A stretch of 5,359 bases of DNA from Deltaproteobacteria bacterium UBA6967 (GTDB lineage: Bacteria; SAR324; NAC60-12), in contig DJYX01000160.1 in the NCBI GenBank assembly GCA_002450295.1, forward strand, positions 1 through 5,359, in the 5' to 3' direction. Shown piece after piece: positions 1-4,230 of this stretch (the first letter of the stretch is position 1; each line of letters opens with the position of its first letter). A program made the position numbers and the translations under genes. The notes under the pieces are model-generated. The model was not told the DNA's origin. It was given only the letters and a program-made list of their open reading frames with translations, and made no database searches.

Positions 1-245
1 CCCAGTCCAGCCAGCCAGAGTCCCTTCCACTGCAGCCGTGTGGGTCGAGGCTGTGATGTGATCAAAAGGATTGGCAGTCCCACCAAAGCCGCCAGCATTG
101 CTCTTCCCGAAGCAACAAAATAGGGCGAAAGTGACTCCACTGCCATCCGGGTCATTGGCAGAGTCAGGCTGAAAATCAACATCCCCAGCATTCCAAATAG
201 CCATCCCTGAAACTCTATGGAGCGTTCCTTGTTTTCTGACAGCAC
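1..245 (-). CDS. DMT-superfamily (EamA/RhaT-like) permease, N-terminal part, cut by window edge
   Basis: This is an inner-membrane permease of the drug/metabolite transporter superfamily; only about the first 81 residues lie in the window and the C-terminal part continues past base 1. I translated it by hand on the minus strand. A short polar N-terminus (residues 1-13) is followed by a hydrophobic segment at about 15-36, containing GMLGMLIFSLTLPMTR. A second segment at about 41-63 contains SPYFVASGRAMLAALVG, and a basic stretch (RPTRLQW) follows. The 'FSLTLPxTR...SPxFVxxGRAxLAAL' pattern is typical of the first two helices of EamA-domain proteins. The start is GTG at 245-243, chosen because GAGGAG (257-252) lies six bases upstream. 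Family members usually have about 10 helices and 280-300 residues and export or import amino acids, sugars or metabolites. The substrate cannot be told from this fragment. It is divergent from the dehydratase operon, so a link to sugar acids is only a guess. Confidence 0.85.
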   Translation of the reverse strand, partial: MLSENKERSIEFQGWLFGMLGMLIFSLTLPMTRMAVESLSPYFVASGRAMLAALVGLPILLITSQPRPTRLQWKGLWLAGL

Positions 246-512
246 TATTTGCTCCTCTTTGGTTTCTACCAATACGCTTTTTCCAAGAGATCGACACTCA
301 ATCTCATGGGGTAATTTTCAATGAATTTGTAAATTTCCTATCGTAAGTGCTTCAGCATCCTTCAAAGTGATCGCGCAGTCCAGTTTGAGTCTTGGAAATG
401 GTTTGAATTGAGAAATTGCAGGCTGCGACAACTTCTGGCAAAACATGCGGTTCAACCTTTAAAAGCTTGTACTGCGGCACATTTCTTTAGTGGTTAGTTG
501 AAGAGCGATTCT
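246..512. other. Divergent intergenic region between permease and exonuclease operon
   Basis: This gap of about 265 bases separates two genes read in opposite directions, so it should hold promoters for both. I see no good -35/-10 pair in either direction. The most AT-rich stretch is at 318-342 and contains a small inverted repeat, AATTT-gt-AAATT (324-335), of the kind that could be part of an operator or simply reflect AT richness. On the minus strand the permease Shine-Dalgarno is at 257-252. Nothing resembles a tRNA, a terminator or a further gene. Confidence 0.5.
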
Positions 513-1025
513 ATGTACTTGGACATTGAGACAACTGGGCTGAGCCCGACGCGGAGCCAGATCACGACGATTGTCTGGTGGTCTGCAGCACAGGGTTGGG
601 GACACTGGATTGCCGGTAGACATGCCCCGCAGCAATTTTGTGAAGCGTGGCAGGCTTCTTCAGAACTGATCACCTATAACGGCAAACGCTTTGACGAACC
701 CTTTCTCGTTGAGCACTTTGGGGTGGAAAAACACTCAGATCACATCGATCTCTGTCAGGTCGGGCGTAAACAAGGACTTCGTGGTGGGCTAAAGACGATC
801 TGCGAGAATCTTCAGATCCGTAGTCCCGCCTATCTGAACCAGGCAAGTGGACGGGATGCGGTCTTCCTCTGGCGACGCTACCAACGAGAGGGCAACGCTC
901 TCTGGCTCAAGCGATTGTTGCATTACAACGCCTGGGATGTAGTGATGACCTACCGCTTACACCAGATCCTGCAAAATGAACCGATCGAAGCTATAGAGCA
1001 GACAATGCCATTTGAACGAGCTTGA
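513..1025 (+). CDS. DEDDy-type 3'-5' exonuclease, RNase H-like (YprB-type) domain protein
   Basis: This is a small single-domain nuclease of the DnaQ-like RNase H fold, expected to remove nucleotides from 3' ends of DNA or RNA with two metal ions in the cytoplasm. Starting at ATG 513 it has 170 residues. All three Exo motifs are visible. ExoI is LDIETTGL (Asp4, Glu6). ExoII is TYNGKRFDEPFL (Asp61). ExoIII is HYNAWDVV, where Tyr138-x3-Asp142 gives the DEDDy signature. A GGLKTICE stretch lies between ExoII and ExoIII, as in the RNase_H_2/YprB family. Some YprB-like proteins carry extra domains; this one is the catalytic domain alone. ATG 513 has GAAGAG (500-505) seven bases upstream. TTG 498 in the same frame would add five residues but has no ribosome site. 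The gene is first in an apparent operon, and its stop codon overlaps the ribosome site of the next gene. The physiological substrate is unknown, and the link to the downstream sugar-acid enzymes is not obvious. Confidence 0.85.
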   Translation: MYLDIETTGLSPTRSQITTIVWWSAAQGWGHWIAGRHAPQQFCEAWQASSELITYNGKRFDEPFLVEHFGVEKHSDHIDLCQVGRKQGLRGGLKTICENLQIRSPAYLNQASGRDAVFLWRRYQREGNALWLKRLLHYNAWDVVMTYRLHQILQNEPIEAIEQTMPFERA

Positions 1026-1029
1026 GGAG
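1024..1029 (+). promoter_or_regulatory. Shine-Dalgarno site of first dehydratase, overlapping exonuclease stop
   Basis: GAGGAG lies seven bases before TTG 1037 and shares bases with the TGA stop (1023-1025) of the exonuclease gene. It decides the start of the next gene: TTG 1037 rather than the in-frame TTG 1022, which has no such site. The arrangement suggests translational coupling of the two genes. Confidence 0.7.
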
Positions 1030-1036
1030 CCACACC

Positions 1037-2134
1037 TTGAACAACAAGATCAAATCTATCGTGGCCAAATACTACCGGATTCCGCTAGCTGAAGTACTCT
1101 ATGACGCCAAGCACGCCAACCACACCCATTTTGAATTGATTACTACTCAGGTCACTCTCGAAAGTAACCTGACAGGAATGGGTTACACTTACACGGGGGG
1201 TAAGGGGGGAAGTGCAATTCATCGCCTGTTGGTTGACGATCTGGCTCCAACACTGATTGGTCAGGATGCTGACAAGGTTGAACAACTCTGGGAAATGCTG
1301 AACTGGCACGTTCATTTTGTGGGACGGGGAGGGGTCGCTAGCTTTGCCATCGCGGCACTGGACATCGCTCTCTGGGATCTGCGAGCGAAGTCCCAAGAGC
1401 TACCTCTCTGGAAACTCTTGGGGGGTAATCAGCCTGAAGTTCAAGCCTATGCAGGTCTCATCGACTTGAATTACACGATGGAACGCGAGCAGGAGGTGAT
1501 CACAGAGAAACTGGGACAGGGCTACCGGGGTATCAAGATCAAGATTGGTCTGGATGATCTGCAGCAAGATATTCAACGCACGAGGAGCATCCGCAAGCTG
1601 ATACCGTCAGATATCGAGTTCATGGTGGATGCCAACATGAAGTGGGATGTAAAGGATGCCATCTGGATTGGCCAGGCGATGGAAGATCTCTCCGTAACAT
1701 GGTTTGAGGAACCCACGCTTCCTGACGATTTTGCTGCTTTTCAAAGGATTGGAGAGCAGATTCAGATTCCCTTGGCGCAGGGAGAAAATCTCCACACACT
1801 CCTTGAATTCCAAGCGGCTTTACAAACAAACGTGTTGCGGTTTCCACAACCGGATGTGGGGACAATCGGGGGCATCACTCCATGGTTACAAGTCGCTCAA
1901 CTCTGTGCAAATCGGGATCTGATGGTCTCTTCACATGGCATGCACGAACTGCACGTGAGCCTGTTGGCAGGTGTTCCGAATCCGGGCTACCTGGAAGTCC
2001 ACTCCTTCCCTATCGATCAATACACGGTTCAACCGTTTCAGTTCAGCAACGGCAACGCCAAACCTCTTGACATTATCGGTCATGGGGTTGTCTTTGATCA
2101 GAATAAACTTTCCAGCTTCCTCCAAGGAAGCTGA
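1037..2134 (+). CDS. Enolase-superfamily sugar-acid dehydratase/racemase, mandelate racemase subgroup (talarate/galactarate dehydratase-like)
   Basis: This is a cytoplasmic Mg2+-dependent enzyme that abstracts the proton next to a carboxylate; members dehydrate or epimerise sugar acids. It has 365 residues, near the family norm. The capping domain spans about 1-125 and the TIM barrel about 130-340. Visible catalytic residues are the base pair Lys167-x-Lys169 (GIKIKIG), metal ligands Asp198 (MVDANMKW), Glu224 (WFEEP) and Glu250 (AQGENL), and the opposing His300 (SSHGMHELH) with Asp273 (PQPDVG). Having both Lys-x-Lys and a His/Asp dyad places it in the mandelate racemase subgroup. The GENLHTLLEF and PNPGYLEVH stretches resemble L-talarate/galactarate dehydratases, so that is my best guess, but the 20s and 50s loops that set substrate choice cannot be judged by eye. 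The TTG start is chosen for GAGGAG seven bases upstream. It sits directly after the exonuclease and 28 bases before a second superfamily member. Two G6 runs at 1195-1209 encode the capping-domain Gly-rich loop (GGKGGS). Confidence 0.88.
   Translation: MNNKIKSIVAKYYRIPLAEVLYDAKHANHTHFELITTQVTLESNLTGMGYTYTGGKGGSAIHRLLVDDLAPTLIGQDADKVEQLWEMLNWHVHFVGRGGVASFAIAALDIALWDLRAKSQELPLWKLLGGNQPEVQAYAGLIDLNYTMEREQEVITEKLGQGYRGIKIKIGLDDLQQDIQRTRSIRKLIPSDIEFMVDANMKWDVKDAIWIGQAMEDLSVTWFEEPTLPDDFAAFQRIGEQIQIPLAQGENLHTLLEFQAALQTNVLRFPQPDVGTIGGITPWLQVAQLCANRDLMVSSHGMHELHVSLLAGVPNPGYLEVHSFPIDQYTVQPFQFSNGNAKPLDIIGHGVVFDQNKLSSFLQGS
2113..2133 (+). promoter_or_regulatory. Perfect intercistronic hairpin across the first dehydratase stop codon
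   Basis: CAGCTTCC (2113-2120) pairs perfectly with GGAAGCTG (2126-2133) around the five-base loop TCCAA. The 3' arm overlaps the TGA stop at 2132-2134. The bases after it (ATTCCTTTACGCTTTTC) are T-rich but not a continuous T run, so a full intrinsic terminator is doubtful; partial termination, transcript protection or a processing site are possible. The 5' arm AGCTTC (2114-2119) can instead pair with GAAGCT at 2153-2158, just before the next start codon. The structure is seen in the sequence; the function is inferred. Confidence 0.5.
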
Positions 2135-2162
2135 TTCCTTTACGCTTTTCAAGAAGCTCAAC

Positions 2163-3317
2163 ATGAAAATCAGCAAAATCGTTCCCTATCCCGTCAAAGT
2201 TGGCATCCGAAATCAGTTGCTGGTCAAGGTGGAAACGGATGAAGGCATCTTTGGTTGGGGGGAGAGCGGCCTGTCTGGTCGAGAAAAAGCAGTGATTGGT
2301 GCGATCGAACACTTCAGTGAATGGCTCGTGGGCAAGCCTGCTTTCCAGATTGGTTCTCTTTGGCAGGAGTTATATAGAAGCCAGTACTTTGAGGGTGGCC
2401 GCGTGCTTTTGGCAGCGATCTCAGCAATTGATATTGCCCTGCATGACATCAAGGGTAGGGCCTTACAGGTTCCAGTCTACGAGTTACTGGGTGGCAAGCA
2501 GAGAGACTTCATCCCGACCTTCGCAACAACCAGCGCTCCCCCAGGTCTGGAAATGATCGACCAAGCGAAGCAACTTGTGTCGGCTGGGTGGAACGCCATG
2601 CGGCTCTCACCTTCGGGTCACGGCAGCAAGGACCTCTATGAACCACGGGAGCATTTGGCAGAATCTGCCAAATGGTGCACAAAGGCCCGGGAACAACTGG
2701 GGGAGGAGGTTGTTCTTGGCATCGACTATCATCACCGGCTGAATGTCGCAGAAGCTGCCAGCTTTTGCCAAAAAATGCCGAGGGGCACCCTAGATTTCAT
2801 CGAGGAACCGATTCGAGACGAATGTCCAAGTGCCTATCATGCGTTGCGCAAACTGACAGATATCCCCTTTGCTATTGGTGAAGAGTTTGCCTCTAAGTGG
2901 CAGTTCCAGCCTTATGTTGAGGAAGACATCCTGCAGTTTGCCCGGATCGATGTGTGTAATGTGGGCGGCTTGACAGAGTCAATGAAGGTGGCCGGCTGGT
3001 GTGAATCACATTACATTGACATGATGCCGCATAACCCACTAGGACCAGTCTGTACAGCCGCTACGTTACATTTTGCTGCAGCGGTCGCTAACTTCGCCTG
3101 GCTCGAAACAAGGGCTAGTCCCGTAGAGCAACATCTGGGATTTGAGGACTCTGAAGTCTTCTTAGATCAACCTAGACTGAACGGAGCAGTCCTGCCAGTT
3201 ACCTCGACTCCCGGGTTGGGGATCACCATCGATGAACAGCGCTTGCAGCATCAAGCTTTCGAGTTTTGGGAAGCGCCACACTTGAGACGACGGGACGGGT
3301 CGATCACAAACTGGTGA
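2163..3317 (+). CDS. Enolase-superfamily acid-sugar dehydratase, D-galactonate dehydratase-like
   Basis: This cytoplasmic Mg2+ enzyme is expected to dehydrate an aldonic acid to a 2-keto-3-deoxy acid. It has 384 residues. The N-terminal capping domain (about 1-115) contains VETDEGIFGWGES and AISAIDIALHDIKGRA, and the TIM barrel follows. Metal ligands are Asp188, Glu214 (FIEEP) and Glu240 (IGEEF). His190 in GIDYHHR gives the Asp-x-His catalytic pattern, and Asp263 with His290 (MPHNPLGPV) forms the opposite dyad. The usual Lys-x-Lys of the third strand is absent (AMRLSPSG, Arg147). As I recall the E. coli DgoD residues (D183, H185, E209, E235, D258, H285), all are offset by a constant five, supporting the GalD-type assignment. 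Exact substrate is uncertain; galactonate, gluconate-like or other aldonates are possible. ATG 2163 matches the family N-terminus (MKISKIVPYPV). The frame is open 64 codons further upstream, but that part overlaps the previous gene and is unlike the family. The ribosome site (AGAAG, 2152-2156) is weak, so coupling to the previous gene or control by RNA structure is plausible. Confidence 0.88.
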   Translation: MKISKIVPYPVKVGIRNQLLVKVETDEGIFGWGESGLSGREKAVIGAIEHFSEWLVGKPAFQIGSLWQELYRSQYFEGGRVLLAAISAIDIALHDIKGRALQVPVYELLGGKQRDFIPTFATTSAPPGLEMIDQAKQLVSAGWNAMRLSPSGHGSKDLYEPREHLAESAKWCTKAREQLGEEVVLGIDYHHRLNVAEAASFCQKMPRGTLDFIEEPIRDECPSAYHALRKLTDIPFAIGEEFASKWQFQPYVEEDILQFARIDVCNVGGLTESMKVAGWCESHYIDMMPHNPLGPVCTAATLHFAAAVANFAWLETRASPVEQHLGFEDSEVFLDQPRLNGAVLPVTSTPGLGITIDEQRLQHQAFEFWEAPHLRRRDGSITNW

Positions 3318-3354
3318 GTTAGGGCTAGAAGTGTAGCAGGGGGGTGACGCTTTT

Positions 3355-3363
3355 TGCTATAAT
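3355..3363 (+). promoter_or_regulatory. Extended -10 promoter element (TGCTATAAT)
   Basis: TG-C-TATAAT is a perfect sigma-70-type extended -10 hexamer with its TG motif. No convincing -35 lies 16-18 bases upstream (AGCAGG at 3335-3340 occupies that place), which extended -10 promoters tolerate. Transcription would begin near 3370, about 378 bases before the next start codon, just upstream of the first inverted repeat. Confidence 0.45.
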
Positions 3364-3371
3364 TAATCGTG

Positions 3372-3519
3372 TGAGCCGATTGCACAGCCTGTAACTTACT
3401 TCCAGCTATGACTAGAAAAACAAAATGGAGCGCTCCGACCATGGGCAGCGGCCGGCTCAGGGATAATCCAACTTGAGAGGTTGCTGCATGACCTTCAAAT
3501 GCCCCAAGCTCAGGAGTTG
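3372..3519 (+). ncRNA. Possible structured RNA (small RNA or leader domain)
   Basis: Two successive long-range stems start at the predicted transcription start. Stem 1 pairs 3372-3378 with 3453-3459 and extends inward through 3380-3383 with 3445-3448, closing a multi-base interior that holds the palindrome 3427-3436. Stem 2 pairs 3469-3477 with 3509-3519 in nine pairs interrupted by a two-base bulge, and a four-pair stem stacks directly on it. No 6S RNA, SRP RNA, RNase P, tmRNA or SAM/SAH riboswitch consensus is recognisable. Stems of this length can arise by chance in 430 bases, so this is only a candidate; the 3' end is not defined. Confidence 0.25.
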
Positions 3520-3676
3520 AAAACCCAAGTGATTAGCAGGAACTGCAGGACAGACCAAAAAACGTAATTTCTTAATTCGTCACGATCTCCACCCATCAGG
3601 TGCTCTCTGAAGATGGTTTACTGCAACAAAACTTGAGCTTTGTTTGTGAGGAATGATAGCCACTCTACTGCATTTT

Positions 3677-3705
3677 TTGAACTTCGGCTATGCCTTCCTT
3701 AGAAC
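3677..3705 (+). promoter_or_regulatory. Weak -35/-10 pair before the CoA-binding gene
   Basis: TTGAAC (3677-3682) and TAGAAC (3700-3705) are separated by 17 bases, each matching four of six consensus bases. It would start a transcript about 35 bases before GTG 3748. This is a plausible local promoter for the metY operon, but matches of this quality are common by chance. Confidence 0.25.
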
Positions 3706-3747
3706 GTAGCTCGTCTGTTGATTGAACTCTTTTTTCTCTAAGCTAGC

Positions 3748-4230
3748 GTGAACACACTCACCACTGAAGTATCGGATCGGCAACTACGAGATATCCTGCG
3801 CAGCGTTCGCCGGATCGCAGTAGTAGGAGCCTCTACCAATTGGAAACGTCCCAGTTTCTTTGTGATGAAATACCTCTCTCAGAAGGGCTACCAGATGCTG
3901 CCCGTCAATCCAAGAGCTGCCGGTCAGACCCTGCTGGGAGAAACCGTGCAAGCCAAGTTGGCCGATGTAGGACCAGTTGACATGGTCGAGGTGTTTCGCA
4001 GAGGAGAGGAAGCTCCTGCGATTGCTGAAGAGGCGGTACAGTGCGGGGCAAAGGTGCTTTGGCTGCAAATTGGGGTTGTCAGCGAGGAAGCTCGTGCAAT
4101 TGCTGAAAAAAATGGTCTACAGGTCGTCATGAATCGCTGCCCGAAGATCGAGTACTCCCGACTCTGGGGAGAACTGGGCTGGCAAGGCATCAACACCGGA
4201 GTGATCTCCAGCCAACGGAGGCATCGATGA
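3748..4230 (+). CDS. CoA-binding Rossmann-fold protein (YccU-type, CoA_binding_2 family)
   Basis: This is a 160-residue soluble protein made of a single CoA-binding Rossmann domain, like the N-terminal domain of succinyl-CoA synthetase alpha but without catalytic parts. The glycine-rich nucleotide loop is IAVVGAST (23-30). Later strands carry LPVNP (51-55), VDMVEVFR (77-84) and WLQIGV (105-110), and the conserved C-terminal motif is MNRCPKIEYSRL (128-139). The phosphohistidine of ligases is not present. The family's biochemical role is not established; binding of CoA or an acyl-CoA is inferred from the fold. The GTG start is forced: an in-frame TAA lies six bases upstream and no other start follows before the Rossmann loop. 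The ribosome site is weak. Its stop overlaps the metY start by ATGA. This pairing with O-acetylhomoserine sulfhydrylase recurs in proteobacteria, suggesting a part in methionine/sulfur metabolism, perhaps linked to the acetyl-CoA used to make O-acetylhomoserine. Confidence 0.88.
   Translation: MNTLTTEVSDRQLRDILRSVRRIAVVGASTNWKRPSFFVMKYLSQKGYQMLPVNPRAAGQTLLGETVQAKLADVGPVDMVEVFRRGEEAPAIAEEAVQCGAKVLWLQIGVVSEEARAIAEKNGLQVVMNRCPKIEYSRLWGELGWQGINTGVISSQRRHR
4217..4221 (+). promoter_or_regulatory. Shine-Dalgarno site of metY
   Basis: GGAGG lies five bases before ATG 4227, inside the last codons of the CoA-binding gene. Together with the ATGA stop/start overlap it fixes the metY start and indicates translational coupling. 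Confidence 0.75.

Larger units (their letters stand above)
3318..3747. other. 430-base region without a gene, with promoter element and several inverted repeats
   Basis: No open reading frame here resembles a protein family. The region begins with an extended -10 element (3355-3363). Inverted repeats on the plus strand are: TGAGCCG (3372-3378) with CGGCTCA (3453-3459), continued inside by TTGC (3380-3383) with GCAG (3445-3448, one G-U pair); the perfect palindrome GGAGCGCTCC (3427-3436); CAACTTGAG (3469-3477) with CTCA-GG-AGTTG (3509-3519), enclosing AGGT (3478-3481) with ACCT (3491-3494); ACG-T-AATT (3562-3569) with AATTCGT (3574-3580); and AACAAA (3625-3630) with TTTGTT (3639-3644). Either a small RNA or a long 5' leader of the metY operon would fit. 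It matches no riboswitch that I can recognise. Confidence 0.4.

Noticed and set aside
217..228. Repeat of ATGGAGCG(T/C)TCC at 217-228 and 3425-3436
   Set aside because: The first copy is inside the permease coding sequence, and an 11-of-12 match between two places in 5 kb is expected by chance.
266..307. A 13-residue possible leader peptide (MRLSVDLLEKAYW) just upstream of the permease on the minus strand
   Set aside because: No ribosome site precedes it, it has no run of regulatory codons, and no terminator/antiterminator pair is visible.
467..491. Promoter for the exonuclease operon from TTGTAC (467-472) and TTTAGT (486-491)
   Set aside because: The spacing is only 13 bases and both hexamers are poor.
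1971..2162. A 64-codon in-frame N-terminal extension of the second dehydratase
   Set aside because: It lies almost entirely inside the first dehydratase in another frame, does not resemble the family, and the family N-terminus begins exactly at ATG 2163.
3335..3358. Stem AGCAGGGGG with CTTTTTGCT as a terminator for the dehydratase operon
   Set aside because: Four of the nine pairs are G-U, the T run is inside the stem rather than after it, and it overlaps the -10 element.
3408..3476. A 22-residue basic open frame (starting MTRKTKWSAPTM) downstream of the extended -10 element
   Set aside because: There is no Shine-Dalgarno before it, no recognisable family, and the length is expected by chance.
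3370..3747. SAM-I, SAM-II or SAH riboswitch upstream of metY
   Set aside because: A faint AGAGG similarity at 3476-3480 is not followed by the conserved SAM-I core, and neither the SAM-II AAAGCU core nor the SAH core was found.
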